From positions 15,906,660 to 15,970,659 of the forward strand of contig NC_087069.1 in the NCBI RefSeq assembly GCF_963678635.1: a stretch of 64,000 nucleotides of DNA. The letters are read 5' to 3'. Made by a program: the position numbers and the translations under genes. Every line of letters begins with the position of its first letter. Within the stretch, counting starts at the first letter, position 1. Positions 37,235 to 50,715 of this stretch are shown here, in pieces. This stretch comes from Symsagittifera roscoffensis (Eukaryota; Xenacoelomorpha; Acoela; Convolutidae). Below the pieces are notes generated by a model. That model searched no databases and was not told the DNA's origin. It saw only the letters and a program-made list of their open reading frames with translations.

Positions 37235-39080
37235 TTTAGTTTCTTCTGGTAAAAAATGGAAAAAAACGATAGCTTGTTATCTGGATTATAATTAAGACTC
37301 GGGTTTGATAATAGATCAAGAAAAAAAAACTTTTTGTGATAACAACTGATTGGTTTTAATAGTTGAAAACAATGATTAATTCAGTCAGCTTTATTTATTT
37401 TCCTTAATTCTCCCTTTTTTCGAAAGATTTTACGTCAGCTGAGAACAAATGAACGCGTACCTTATGTAACAATGGTTGTGTTTTCTTGTGAAATCCAATA
37501 GCACACATCAAATTGGATTGAAGATTCCACCACAGGGATGAAAGTTTTCAAATTTTCTCATAAGTGTAATCAAATGGACCTTGATTTTGTCATTATTCGG
37601 CTGGTTGTAAAACTCGAAGAAAAATAATACAAGGAAACCAATGAAAAAATGTTATCATCAATTTTTATGTCGACATTTCATTTTTTCCTCTCAAAATCCC
37701 CTCAAAATCCCCTCAAAATCTCAAATACCCCTTAGGTTGTATGCATAGGTAGAATTTATGAAAATACAGGTTGAAAAATATCTTAGTAAAGATCAAGGCA
37801 GAATGATTGATTCAGGTTTCACATGTTCAGTATGTCTTTGAAAGATAAGTATCTAGTTCGTTCTTTTCATGAAAAAAATCCCCTTACCTTGTATCCATAG
37901 GTAGGTTGTATAGCAGTACAAATGGAACTCAGCTTACGGGTAAGGTCAAGCTAAAAGGGGAAATTCAAAAATTTTATGTTCAAAATGGTTTGGAAGGTGA
38001 CGAGACGATTTAAATCACAAAGTGTAATGACATGATAACAAAATAGGTATGTACCAAGCAAAAACAAAGCAAATTCAGTAAAAGAAACCCACTTTCTTTG
38101 TACACCCAACAAAAGTTTCTTTGTGCATCCTCAATCTCGCATCTCTTTCTATCGCTCAATAATTTCTATAAAAATTTCAATAATTTTTATAATAACTTCA
38201 ATAAGAGTTACAATAACTTCTGAACTAAACCTTATTTTGTTTTAAACTGAATTTGGTAAAAATCGGTAAAAAAAATAGTGACAAGCAAAATGTAAAAAAA
38301 CATCATCGAAATTCTCCATTTCAAAATATGGAGAGAAAAAATTACATTCAAGACTGAGAAAACTCTTAAAAAACATAAACAACTAAAATTTGAAATTGCG
38401 CAAAATTCAAACCGAAATTTTGTGGTACGTTAGAATCCAGGTAAAAATATTTCCAGAACAAATATCATCGAGAAAAGTAAAAAACCACGAACACATTCGA
38501 GGAATCAAGTTTCAGGGTCTGTGAGGCTCGTAATATCTCGGACTGAGGACACACTTTTACTAGATAGTTTAAGGACATGGGTTTGGAATTCTGAAAAGTA
38601 ATTTCATGATTCCTTTCCTTTTCTAGCGGTTACTTACGCAAAAAACACTTATAAGTTTTACCAAACAAAAGACATTTCAATTTGAGTTTGTTTTGGTTAT
38701 CTGGAATGTAATTTTATGATCTGTCTCATTTCCTCAGTAGTTGTTTATAAATTGTACCTCAGAATTTTAAACCACAGTAAAAATCATGATCTGACGCATT
38801 TTCCGGCGGTTATTTATATAAAACACTAAAAAATTGTACCACAGAAAGTTAAACCAAAAAAATTATGATCTGTCTCATTTTCTTGCAATTAAAAACATAA
38901 AACACTCAGAAGATGGATGGGCCTCAGAAAAAGTAAAACTATCGTGAACTTTAAGATTTGCCTCTCTTTTTCTGAGATTGTTCATAGTATCCACTTGCGA
39001 AAGTACGAAAGTGAAAAAGTACATTTTTTTTTCTGATTGGGCAACCGTTTCAGGTGGGGGAGGGGAAGAACGATACGGTT

Positions 39081-39121
<41 letters not shown>

Positions 39122-42100
39122 AAAGTTAGTAAGTACGTTCGAATAAAGTAATTTTTCAAATTTGATCATGCTCGATTGATTACAAATTGATGTTTCATAA
39201 CCAAGAAGACGATGAAAAAATTTTCACCCAACACAGAAATTCCAAAACAGGCATGCTCAAAAACTGTGTAGAAAGACTTCAAGATGCTGAGGTTATTAAA
39301 AGTTTTTAAGTATTTGGTGAAATTTGTAGGGAAAGAGAACGATTAGCCCGGATGGATTAAAATTCATTGTCATGCACATTATCAGCTCATATATAACAGT
39401 GTAATTTGATAACCTACAAGATTCAAATCCGATTGTGAAAGAAATATATGTTGGCTAGATTGTTTTTTGCCCAAATTGAACCGAAGGCCTATATGGGCTC
39501 ATGCGTGTACCGGATACAGGCAAATACGATTCTGCGTTACAAATCTGAATGAACATTTATAGCTAAAAATGACTATGATAGTAAATTTTTGAAGCAGCGG
39601 GTCGATCGTATAGTAAACACAAAAATACTTTGCTCCTGCTCGAATCCGCATCCTGCTCAACAAGGAGTTTAGGTACCTAAACTACTGCTACTAGAGAGAA
39701 GTACATCGGTTGTTCCTTGGCTCAAATTGGCCAAAAAGGCAATCTTTAAGCCCCACTACAAAAAATGATCACAGGTTAATTTTGTTTTCAATTTTAAGTG
39801 CAGGGCAACCATATCTTTGAAATGTTATAAAAAAATTCAGTCAAATTTTGCTAGTTAAAAGTCGAAACTTGTCTGAGGAAAAAAACCCACCCCGAAGTAG
39901 CACAAACATTATGTTACTTTTGTTACGACAGAAGGAACAGTTATATATTCATAAATGCTTCGATAATTTAATTTTGAAGGACATGCTTGAAGCTAAGTCT
40001 GGTATCTTCATGCGCTCGTGTGTTCAGAGCAAAACTAATATGAAAACACCATTTGTTTTTCAATTTTATCAAAAATATAAAAACAGCGACTTCAATGTGT
40101 AGCTTTTGTAGTTTCAGATTTGGTAAAACTAGTCATGTGAACCTCGAAGCTTACAATCTCTTTCTGTTCTGTCGACAGTTGATTTAATGATATTTTGTAC
40201 ATTTAATAGCTCAAACTCAATCGGCAATTTTTCAGCATGCAATGTAATTTTATTGTAGCTTTTTGCAGATCTACAGTTTCTATGTAGACTAAAATTGATC
40301 AGATACTGTGCTCAACTGAAAAAATTGAGCTCATGCGAAGTACCAACGTGATAAAAAATATACGCAGTCTGTACTGGACCTCTAACTTTATGATAGCTGA
40401 AAGTGAAACTACCTGCTTCTAATTACTCATCTTAATGCTTTTTCTACCCATTGGACCAAAATCTTTTTTTTTATTTGGAAAAAAATGCATATTTATAACC
40501 AAATATTGTTTCAATCAAGACAAAAACTTGGAGCGTTAGCTTAACTCAAATTTCTAACCTAAGATAAATGGCCCAATGAAAATTCAATAGCGCTGAGTCA
40601 GTTTTTAATAAATTGAAAATTTTAGTTCAAACCTCTTAAAAGTTATGCCCGCTCCGGAATTTTAGGTATAATAATCAATTTATAGTCAATCTCTATAACA
40701 AACCAAATTAATCAAATGAAAACGTTTATCGATAAAAATTAGTCAGAGAAAGCAAACATTTCCATTGGAGCATTTCTTGGGAAAAACAGACGTTGATATT
40801 ATTGAAACCAAATTTAATTTTCAAACACTTGGTTGTCTTGTTATCTATTGTTTCCCTTCATATTTTTCCTATTAACTTTTTTACTGTTACCAGTGCACGT
40901 CACTCTTCATATGTTAGCCCCGGGACCTGAAAACTGCCAAGTTCAAATACACCCAAAAATGTGAGTTTTTTTTAAAAACCATTGAGGCCTTGATTCATTA
41001 CGTGGCCGAACTGTGCAGTGGATAGGCGCACAGTTTTGTGTCTTTATGTTCCTGGAATCCGGAGATAAATCTTTAAACAGGTTCCAAAAAGTAAGCGGAT
41101 TACACTTACAAAAGTTTCGGTGGTTCCGCGTACAAATAGCTGTAACGTTAATTTTGTCGGCAATTTTTTTTTTGATGCGGGTTTCTTATTCTTTAAAGCT
41201 TTGATGACGCGGTGTTCCCCGCTCCGCTGCTTAGGCGGTGTTCACAGAATTGAGTGCGCTTTTCTCAAATCTCAAATCAGGGTTTGCTGTTGTTCCTAAT
41301 AATGTCGAAAACCTGCTTAACAATTGCAGCAGCTGCTAAGTTTTCTTTCTTGCAGATATTACTAATACAACAAGATTAGTGAGAACAAATACAAATATCA
41401 AAAAATACTTCAAACGAGAGGCAAATTGAATTATGGAACTTTGCTTATGGCTGCACTTTCATTTCTCAGAAAATGTCCCTTTTGAATGACACATCAGCGT
41501 CAAAAAACTTATTCTCTTAAGGTTTTTCAAACGAAATGACGACAGCGTTCGAACCGTGTTCATTTCACTAAAACAATTCCCACTGTGTTTTCGTTTTTTG
41601 CAAAAAAAGTTTTTTCTCGGTAATCTTTTGCTCGAATGCATTCCAAAAAAAATGTGGGTAAATGTTTTTCAGTTTGACACTTTCAGTTATGTTTTCTTAT
41701 AAAAAAGTAAATTATTGAACGTAAAATATTGCGTTTTCTAATGAAAAGTAAAATAAGTTTTTGAGGCTCAAGTGTTTTTAATTTGTATCACCAGATATGT
41801 TTGCTTCCTTATCATTTGATAAATTGGCTACTCAAATTTTCAAATATTACCCCATAATATTGGTTTTACTATGTTTTAAGTAAAGGCACCATCGTTAAAC
41901 TTTTGTTTTGGTTCATTTATTTTGTGTTCTTTTTTGTCATTTTTTGAATGGCTAGTAAGGGCCTGGCCCTAATTTTCTGAGTGTTCTAAGCACTCTATTT
42001 TGGTGTAAGATTAATTTGACTGATTTTGAAGGCCTTGCTTGGATTTGTTCTCCGGTCACTGCTGCTAGAGCTCAGTTGGGTGCACACCCTCCTATACTCT

Positions 42101-45100
42101 AATAAATTCATTTGGTATCACGTAGGCTTTAGGGACGATATAAACTGGTAAGAGGTCTTAACAAATTGTAAACATACTCAAGTTGTCTTTTGAACTGAAT
42201 AAGAAAGGGCACGACCAGCGAGTTTCAGATTTATTTTTAGCATCAATTAATATGGTCACAGCTGCTCTCACAGAGTTGCTTTTTTGCGATTATATTTTTG
42301 CCAAGGCTGTATGATTGCGCGCAGAGAATTTCAGAAAATGATTCTTCTTCTTCTGTTCCTCCATTTTAATTTCGAATTCCTTAAGAAAAATTCTAAAAGT
42401 TTGAGTTTTTTTCATGCTTGTTTTTTATTCTTCTTATTTTTCATTCGAGTCTCTAAAAAAAGCTGCTTTTTAAAAAATTGTAGACGAAATTCGAGTATGA
42501 CTTGTACAAGTCAGGAAGGAGAAGTGTATACTGCAGTCCTAAAAACTTTTGTTGCATTTTTGCTTTCAACCATCCACATGTAACAAACGCTAAATAAGTT
42601 CTCGCTAAAATTTCAAAAAAGAAAGCATTTTCATCTGTCTTATAAGTCAGAAATAGTAGGTCCTTTTTTATTGAATTGTTTTTAGTAGGTGCAGTCAGCT
42701 CGCATTTATATTAAGCTAAGATCGAGAAGCTGATTTACCAAAAAAATACAAGTGTTTTTAGATTTCATATAACTACAAAAAAGCTCACACCAAAGACATG
42801 GTGGGTTCGTTATCGTTTTTTAACAACCTGGGGAGACTGTTATATGAATTTGTAGTGCGTTAACTGTTTTTAGTATGTGTCCTATTTGACCCAAAATTGA
42901 CAAAACTTAGCTGAAGAAACAGCTAATTTTGCACGTTTATATTGTTTATAATACTGGCTGCGATATGCATTATGCATTACATTCTTGTTTCTTCAAACTA
43001 TCGTTAATCAAAAAATTACCCAATGAAACATCTAGCATTTTGATTAGTTTGAGTCTGATAAATAATTTCAGATTACAGCTCTGACAGATCCAAAATCATT
43101 TGAAAATTTGAAGTTTTCTGGAAATTGAAACAATTACTTTTCTAGAGAACTTTTGAAGTTTTTACCTCATCTACCCGCATCGTGAGAAAATAATTGCATG
43201 TTAAGATAAGTTTTTCTGCCTAACTTTCATCTGGACAAAATTTCAGTCGTATTAGATATCCATAGATTAAGTATTATATTCGAAATTCTTTTTTCTGCGG
43301 TGACAAGTCATTTGTGAAAATTATGTAAGAATTAGGTTCTTATGTATAGGTTTTTTCTGAGAACCGGGTGTTCTTAACTGTTTTCACAACAAGAAAAAAT
43401 ATTTTTTGTTGAGAAATTTCATTAATTAGGTGACACACCGTTATCAGAAAAAAAACTATACTTATAATAAAAGATTGTTATTATAACAAATATAAGTGCA
43501 AAATGTTGGTTGCTAGTTGAGAAAAGTAGAAACTCTAACTATACATTTTGTACCAATTTTGTGAAAAAATAAGAAACTAAATCTTTACAGTAATTATGCT
43601 GGAAAGACTTTGTAAGTAAAATAATATGGTAGTAATTTACTTAGAAGAGTGTTCCACACAAGTTTTTACATTCTTTTTATTATAGGTGACCTTTTACATT
43701 TTCACAGTGTCATAGAAAAAAACTTTGTCACCGTGTTTATTCTGTCTGTTTGACTCAAATGTTATTACTAAAAAACTGTTGGAAGTCTAGTTTCAGTGTC
43801 ACGTAGAAATCTCAAAAAAAATGTTTCAGCAGACAATCAGTTTTTTGATGGCCTTTCTACACTTTTTTTATGAAGTGTTTTCATTGTCAATTATAGTTAT
43901 TTGAACAAAACGATGAAAATTTAATATTTCAATAGCCTTTTTTCCAATATTGCTGACTTTACACGAAAAATTCAAAACGACGACTACGTTGTGTAGAATT
44001 ACAACGTGCAAGTTTTTGGCCATTTTTTCACCTAATCGTTTCACTTTTTGCAAGTTAAAACGTTTTGCGCAAGCAATTTTTTGGCAATTTTGTCATTCTT
44101 AGGCTTTTTTGGACTATCTAAAAAGATCGCTTCGATTTGTTTGTGAGCAATGAAAGACAAGAAAAAAGAAATGAAATGACAAAAAAAAATTTTTGTAGCT
44201 CAAAATTTCGGCCTGAAATTTGCAGTATCGAAAACTTTTTTTCTGGAGTTCAAGTTTCTTCCGTTTTGATTGGATAATTTAGTGTAGCTTTTGCAATCAG
44301 ACAAGCACAATTATTCAGCGCTTTTTCAAAAAAAAAATCTTAACACCACGTAGTTGATTGCCTTTAACCCCTTAAGCACGCTTTTCAACCTCACCGAAAA
44401 TACTATTTGAAACTAAACTGTGCTTTTGATAGGTAAATCTTTGTTTTTGTAGGTCTCTGGAATCCAGACACAAGTTTTTAAACATGTTAAATTTATGTCT
44501 GAACGATCAAAGAAAACGAATGAACCGAAGAAAAATAATAGCGTCATTGTTGCGGAATCGGCTCATGATTCACAAAATGCACATTTTGTCATAGTTATCT
44601 AATCTGTTACTATCATTTCCCAATGTTAAATAAGCTTGATAAATAAATTAGGGAAGTTGATTAGGTTGCTCTGTCTTTAAATTTTACAAACACATCTTCT
44701 TTTGAAGTGAATTTAGCTTCAAACTTAAAAATAACGACACCGATATTCTAATGAAATCGGTATTAGTAATGAAAATGCGCTAAAATGAACTTAAACTTTT
44801 GTCTCGAAACCTTTTTTTACCTGCCTTATAACTGAGACAACCAGCCCTTTCGATCATCATTTTTCAATCAATTATAATCTGAAAATTTTTAGTATTATGA
44901 TGCCTACCAAATTAATCATACGTATGTGCTTTCGTTCATAACACTAGCTGAAATTTCGAAAAAGATTTTAGATTGATCGAGAATCAAAAGTTTCCACACA
45001 AACATACAGCTTCTTGCCTTTTAGAAAAAATAATATAATTAGGAGGCAATATATTGCACTCGTTAAATTTTTTAGAAAAAACAAAAACTTGAATTATTAT

Positions 45101-46985
45101 AAAAACCGACGAAAATATTTTTTTTTTCATTGACTATTATTTAAAAGATGAACACTTGAAAAACCAGGCCCATTGATTACATTTTTTAATGGACCAGGGC
45201 TCGAAGTAGAAAGCGTTGAATACCAATCGTCAAGAATCCACAAAAGTAGCTGAGCCTCGAACATGCCTCGACACCAAACAGATATGATTTTAGGCCCTTA
45301 AAACTAGCTTCGATTTTTCAAAGACCTAAGTTCATAGACGTAGAGTTGAACTTTTTGGCAAGCACTTTGTCCTGTCCTGTTACCTTAAATTTTCAATTAT
45401 TTTTGAGCCATTGATTGTGTTTGCTGTTTTGTTAGTTGACAACTTTTATTTTAACACTCTTTCTGCTGGAAAAGGGACCACAGAAGTAAACGTAGATATG
45501 GGAAACCAAGTTGTGAAAAATCATCGACAACTCTTTTTGAGCGTTTTCTAAGAGAGCCATTTTTCTGCGTTTATGATTCAATAAAAACTTGTGCGATGAA
45601 AACGATTGAAAACTTCTTTTAGGTCTCCGTTTTAATTTGAATTTTTTCTAATGCTTGTTCGTTAAGTTCAGTAGAAACGTGATTATAATTGCAGTATGCA
45701 GTATGTACTATGGAAATACATAAAAAACACGCATAAAATTTTTCGATAACTTTGTTTTTATCGAAATAGAACGCTTATCTATGTAAGCACATTTGAAGAT
45801 TTGGCGAGCTTTAAAGTTGAAAAAATATGAAAAGCACTTAAAATTCAACTTCTGTATTATTCTGCTTTTCAAAAACTCTGTTCATTTTTGTTATGGCTTC
45901 ATAGCAATACTTTGTGAGAGTTATATGATTTAAAATTTATCAATGATGCAAGAAAAAACAGAGCAGAGAAGTTGGTTTTATCGTGAAGGTACGTAAACAA
46001 AGCAATCATTAAAAATCAGTTACTGCAGAAACACACGTGTCTTTGCTTTTTTGGTCCGCGCGTGCTTTAATTATGTCTTTTCTCTGCTTTTAACTTTCAT
46101 CTTCTGAAACCATTTGTGAATTTACAAAGTATTTAGTTTTTTCTCAAGAAAACCGCAAAATTCAACAGCTGACTGGGCTTTGACCTCTTTTGACAGCCAA
46201 CTTTGTGATATTTTCATCTATTCGGTGTTCGCAGGTAAACCCTTTTTGATCTATTAGTATCAAGTACAAAATCTTAGCATTTTATCAAATAGCTTTGAGA
46301 ATCCTCAGAACTAATTGCTCATAAAAATGTCTTTGTATTCAGAAATACTGACAGTGTATTTTTCTACGCATCACATTTGCTTTCACTTTTTTTCTGTAAC
46401 CATTTTCAGCATAAATCCTTTTTCAATTACTGTTTGAATTTATTTTTTTTGCAATAATTTGACATTCACTTTGTTCCTTATCTTAGCAATTTGAAGTTGG
46501 CTCATTTTTTACGCTTCATACTTTCAAAGAATGCAAGGGAATACTTGAGCTCGGATTGGTTTTTTTTTCTCGAGTTTCCAAGTTTTCTTTTTGTTGTTGT
46601 TTTCCGTGTAATTATATGGGTAAACGCTTAAGTTTAGGGTGGAGGTAGGAAGAACAAATCTGTTTACAATAGTCAAGTTAATCACCATGACAAGTTTCAC
46701 TGCTTTTTGCCAAGGTTAAAGTAGTTTTTCAAAAATCAAACACAAAAGTGAGTAAAGTGTAGAAGAGCCGCTGATTTTGATGGAAGCCTTTATATCTCAT
46801 TCAAAAGTTATTGTTGTTCTCAGCTCAAAATGTTTTGAAGAGGTTCTCTTCTTTTATCACCCTACACGCTATGTTAAATGTGTTAACTTGTAGAAACACA
46901 AGTATTAATTGAATGTCAAATGTTTTGCCTCAAAACAGTTAGCAACGATTTCAATCTAAGCGAAACTAGACTGTTTCTAGACAAA
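37235..46985. other. Long AT-rich region with no supported gene
   Basis: Nearly 10 kb without a convincing frame on either strand. It holds a GA microsatellite (39083-39119), a diverged duplication near 39.7-40.1 kb, and scattered T/A runs. It may be intergenic or long introns. I looked for tRNA, zinc-finger and transposase signatures and saw none. Confidence 0.5.
39083..39119. repeat. GA dinucleotide microsatellite
   Basis: About 18 uninterrupted GA units, flanked by a G-rich stretch GGTGGGGGAGGGG at 39053. Confidence 0.9.
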
Positions 46986-46989
46986 AAAA

Positions 46990-47062
46990 CACACGATGAG
47001 GTTTGAACCACCAATCTCCTAACAGCTGGACTAAAGTCTTAGCCACTAGCAACAAAAATCTT
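46990..47062 (-). other. tRNA-like or tRNA-derived sequence, degenerate
   Basis: In minus sense GTGGCTAAGAC resembles an A box and GGTTCAAACCT resembles a B box at normal tRNA spacing. The T-stem and acceptor stem do not pair, so it is a pseudogene or SINE head, not a working tRNA. Confidence 0.4.
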
Positions 47063-47822
47063 GAAGACACATGGCCTGCTACTCGCTTTCAACTGTAGCA
47101 GCTTAGGGCAAAGTAACAACTGCTATAACGAATGGTAATCTGCATGGTTTCGTTACAACGTTGTTTTGTATCTAGTTCTGAGATTTTGTTGGATACGGGA
47201 AGGCAATATATGGCGCGATAATTATCGCAAATTAGTCAAACGAGCAGTTTTCAAACCCATTTCATCACAAAAAATGACTGCACTTGAAAAAATTTGGCGA
47301 ACTTTGAGCATTGGCAAAGAATATGTTTCAGATGGTGCGCCTAATTAAAAACTTATAACCAATAACGCCTGTTTGTACCATCTAAAAAGTCAAAAACTGA
47401 CCGTATCCAGAAGCACTTCATGCAACAATTTTTTGCACTTTCTTCGAAAGTCGGAGCAATGCTGTCGGACATATATAGTAAAAAACTGAAATCATGAACT
47501 GATTCTTATACGATAATCTGAGCCTCAGCGAAAAAAAAATTCAGTTAAAGAAAAATATTCAAGAGATAATCTATTAGGTAACCATTTTGTTATTTTTGAT
47601 GATTCATTTTTTTCAGCACTGTAATTTCACAAACGGAATCATATCGCTGATTCAGTGTTGGGTTACCAATTTTTTTTTTTCAAAAACCAAATCACATTTT
47701 TCTATCTGTTTTCGAAGTTAATCAATTTAGCCCGATTATTCTGTTTGAACTGTTATAAAAAAATTGTGCGTGTTTTAGCGACACTTACAAGTGTGTGCGC
47801 GTGCGCGCTATTTACCTCAAAA

Positions 47823-50108
47823 ATGACCGACAGACAACCATTGATGTTTTGTCTTGTTGCTGACTTCTCAAACACAATGAAAGATGTATACAAGTCAATG
47901 GAAGATGAAGAAAAAGAAAACGAAAGGCATATGAGAAATAAAAACAAACATTATCTCAAGAAAATTGCAGAAATCCTCAAGAACATCGTTGAAAACGATC
48001 TCTCTGAGAGTGACAAAGTTCTAGCTGTTGGTTTTGGCGCAAAGGATAAATCAGTTGGTCATTTTGACATAATTCGGTCTCTTCAAGCTGCTACCCACTT
48101 TCCTTCATTTTTCAATAAAAAACAGCTCGAACATTCTGGTACTTTCCTTCATCGAATGGAACTGAGACAACGTGAGTCTAAAGAAAAGAAGCAAAAGGAA
48201 GACTTAAAATACTTCGAAGATTTGGTGGCACGAATTCGGTCGTTTATCTGTACAAACAGTTTTACCTCAGAAGGTTTCACAAAAATTTGCCTTTCTGATT
48301 TGCCAAAAGAGTTCGAACAAAACGTAGATGACAAACTGAAACTAATCGAACAGAAGAAACGAAATATGCTGCTTAACCTTCTGAACGACCGCCTTGATTC
48401 CATATCATCATCACTCATTCGGAGTTTTGATGAATATGTACACAGCAAGAGATATTTGTTTGATCCTTACTTTGAACCAAAGCAATTACAATTCTTACAA
48501 TTCTCTTACAATCCTTACAATTCGCACAATTCGGAATGTCGTGAAAAATTATTTCTGGGACCAAGGCGCAATTCGTCATATCACCGAAATTTATTCACTG
48601 AAACAACTGCCGAAGAGAGTAAGGAACAAACCATAGATAGACTGGAGATGTTGAACAGTAATTTTTATCCTCAAAGCGATGCTCACCTGCATTTGATAAA
48701 GGTTTGCAACTTAAACCTGCCCCTCATCCACGATCCGTTAGAGCAAAATAACTTCATGGAGAAGATTGATGACATGTTTTGGCGCTATTCAGTGGAGAAT
48801 TTTTCAGATACAACCAAACAGAATTTATTTAATGACCGGTTAAATCGGTTTGTGTATTCAGAGGAAAGCTTCTTAAACAGGAACAAACAAAGTTGGGTCA
48901 AATATGAATTGCACAAATTTCTTGAAAGGGAAACGAAAGAAATGCAAGATTTTTATTATAGAGTTAGATGCAAGGCAAATCAATGGCGCTTTGTTTGGCT
49001 CGAAAATGCTGAGGCCGGTTTTGGAATTTTATGCGAATTTGAAAATGAGCAAATCTCTGAAATTTCAAACGAAACCTTCGATTTTCACAAAAAGCTTTCT
49101 GATAGAAGTTCTTGCGATTTCTTGGAAAAAAATGACAAAATGAGGGCGACCGTAACAAGCAAATTGCAGGATAAATTTGATCAATTCTTCAAAGCCAAAA
49201 GGCAAGATTTTTCAAATGCGCTTAGTTCTACTCCTGAGATTCCTTCCGAAGAGCTTTGGATTGTTGAGTTTACTACTCAAACTCTCAACCAATTGACCAA
49301 ACATTTGCATGCACACAGTCAGAGTTTGCAACAATGTGTTGCACACGTGTTTGAAAAACATGAGGCTGAAATACTCGCAAATCTGAAAACAACTTCTTCT
49401 GAGATGGAAATCGTTCTCGATAAGAGCAACCAAGAAGAGAAGTGGTGGAAAAATTGGATCGAAAGCCGAGAGTCGTTTCAAAAGACACAAATTAAGTCAA
49501 ATATAACAGATGCAGCAGAGCTCATAAGGGAAAGGATCCTCATAGTTCATAAGGAGGAAGTTTCTTCACGACTTAACTTTATTCGGAATCAACTGGTACA
49601 GTTTGATGCGTTTGTTAAAGACCACCGTCTAGCTATACTGTTGAAAGTGTACAAAATGTACATGAAAAAGAAAGGATGGTCATCTAGACTGAGAAATCAT
49701 CAAACATTGCTAGTCACAAAACTAAAGCATGCGGAAGAGAAACTAAGTAGAAGTCGCCTTGAAAACACTTATAACCAGCATCGTAGTGAAAACTACGAGT
49801 CGGAAATGGAAACTCTTTCGAAGGCTGTGGAAGAGTTCAACAGCGAGACTTCGAAGGTTGCAGATGGGTTAATTAGCGAGATTTCTGAAGATCAAAAAAT
49901 TTACGATGACGAACAAACCGAGAAGCTAAAACAAATGACTGAGAATGCAGACCAGATAGCAGCTCAAATTGTACAAACCATTATCATCAATGGTATGAGG
50001 AACTTTTTCGCTAAAAAAGTTACGGAGAAAATTGATGTTTTGAAGTCAGTATGTCTGAGAAAAGCAGAAAAGGCGAAAAATGACTTGATGGTTAGTATTT
50101 GTTTTTAG
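47823..50108 (+). CDS. Orphan protein with VWA-like N-terminus and coiled-coil body (761 aa)
   Basis: The AUG at 47823 has a good context (CAAAAATGACC) and is chosen over an upstream GUG whose leader is hydrophobic. Residues 8-19 read MFCLVADFSNTM, a hydrophobic strand then D-x-S-x-T, close to the D-x-S-x-S metal site of von Willebrand A domains; a second strand, VLAVGFGAKD, follows ~60 residues on. The rest is long, charged and helical (Lys/Glu-rich), with Trp/Phe-rich islands (DDMFWRYSVENF, WWKNWIESRESF) and a coiled coil near 630-700. At 50091 GTTAGT is a possible splice donor in phase 0, so the gene may continue past the reading-frame end into or beyond the retroelement at 50215. No family recognised. 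Confidence 0.65.
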   Translation: MTDRQPLMFCLVADFSNTMKDVYKSMEDEEKENERHMRNKNKHYLKKIAEILKNIVENDLSESDKVLAVGFGAKDKSVGHFDIIRSLQAATHFPSFFNKKQLEHSGTFLHRMELRQRESKEKKQKEDLKYFEDLVARIRSFICTNSFTSEGFTKICLSDLPKEFEQNVDDKLKLIEQKKRNMLLNLLNDRLDSISSSLIRSFDEYVHSKRYLFDPYFEPKQLQFLQFSYNPYNSHNSECREKLFLGPRRNSSYHRNLFTETTAEESKEQTIDRLEMLNSNFYPQSDAHLHLIKVCNLNLPLIHDPLEQNNFMEKIDDMFWRYSVENFSDTTKQNLFNDRLNRFVYSEESFLNRNKQSWVKYELHKFLERETKEMQDFYYRVRCKANQWRFVWLENAEAGFGILCEFENEQISEISNETFDFHKKLSDRSSCDFLEKNDKMRATVTSKLQDKFDQFFKAKRQDFSNALSSTPEIPSEELWIVEFTTQTLNQLTKHLHAHSQSLQQCVAHVFEKHEAEILANLKTTSSEMEIVLDKSNQEEKWWKNWIESRESFQKTQIKSNITDAAELIRERILIVHKEEVSSRLNFIRNQLVQFDAFVKDHRLAILLKVYKMYMKKKGWSSRLRNHQTLLVTKLKHAEEKLSRSRLENTYNQHRSENYESEMETLSKAVEEFNSETSKVADGLISEISEDQKIYDDEQTEKLKQMTENADQIAAQIVQTIIINGMRNFFAKKVTEKIDVLKSVCLRKAEKAKNDLMVSICF
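48480..48537 (+). repeat. Short coding tandem repeat in the VWA-like gene
   Basis: CAATTCTTA-like units recur (ACAATTCTTACAATTCTC, CAATCCTTACAATTCG), encoding FLQFSYNPYNSHNS. The unit does not disturb the frame. Confidence 0.6.
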
Positions 50109-50214
50109 TTTCTACATTATTGAAACCTAAATTAAAAGTGGCTCTTTTTAATCCTCCCTCGCATAAACATCAACTTCATGGCGCAACGAGCGACTTTACA
50201 AGGTTGAGAAAGAC

Positions 50215-50623
50215 TGGAACCTAATCCAAACTACATTTTATTATTTATAACTTAGACATTTAATCACTGTAAAGTATTTAATATTAACCAATCACAATCC
50301 ATCTAACTAACTACCCACTTATTTGTAAGTGCTGAAATTACTTGTAATTTCAGCACCAGAGAGATTTGAATTTAACTTAGAAAATAGTTGACTCTTTCCG
50401 AGTACTTCAGCAGCCGTAACAATACCAGTATACTCTAGATCTATTGAGCCTAGCAGAGACTAGTTAAACACCCTGAGACTAGTAGTAATAAGAGTAAGAT
50501 TAGGATCGGTATTAGACTAAGAAGTTGCACTAATCTATCCGGCCGAAAATAAGATAGCGTGACGAGCAGACGGTGTACCCTATCCGAAATTACCCTATGA
50601 GCTAGACCTCCATACCTAACTCA
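50215..50623 (+). repeat. 5' LTR of copy 2
   Basis: 409 bp, TGGAACC...CCTAACTCA. The TATA-like site of copy 1 is changed to TAATAAGA, which may explain loss of activity. The palindrome is perfect here (50329-50356). Confidence 0.9.
50329..50356 (+). promoter_or_regulatory. Conserved LTR palindrome/hairpin, copy 2
   Basis: GTGCTGAAATTAC, TT, GTAATTTCAGCAC: 13 perfect pairs. Where copy 1 has a G-U pair in element sense, copy 2 has A-U. Confidence 0.6.
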
Positions 50624-50625
50624 TC

Positions 50626-50645
50626 TGGTGCGACCATAAGTCTCG
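50626..50645 (+). promoter_or_regulatory. Primer-binding site, copy 2
   Basis: TGGTGCGACCATAAGTCTCG, identical to copy 1 and 2 nt after the LTR. Confidence 0.6.
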
Positions 50646-50715
50646 AACAAGACCTTAAAAACAAATTAGTTTAGAAAAAAAAATAGATTAGAAAATAGAC
50701 AAAAACATTTTCAAA

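Noticed and set aside
38875-39159. Leu/Ser-repeat minus-strand frame
   Set aside because: Translation of the GA microsatellite.
46990-47062. Functional tRNA gene
   Set aside because: A- and B-box-like motifs are present but T-stem and acceptor stem do not pair.
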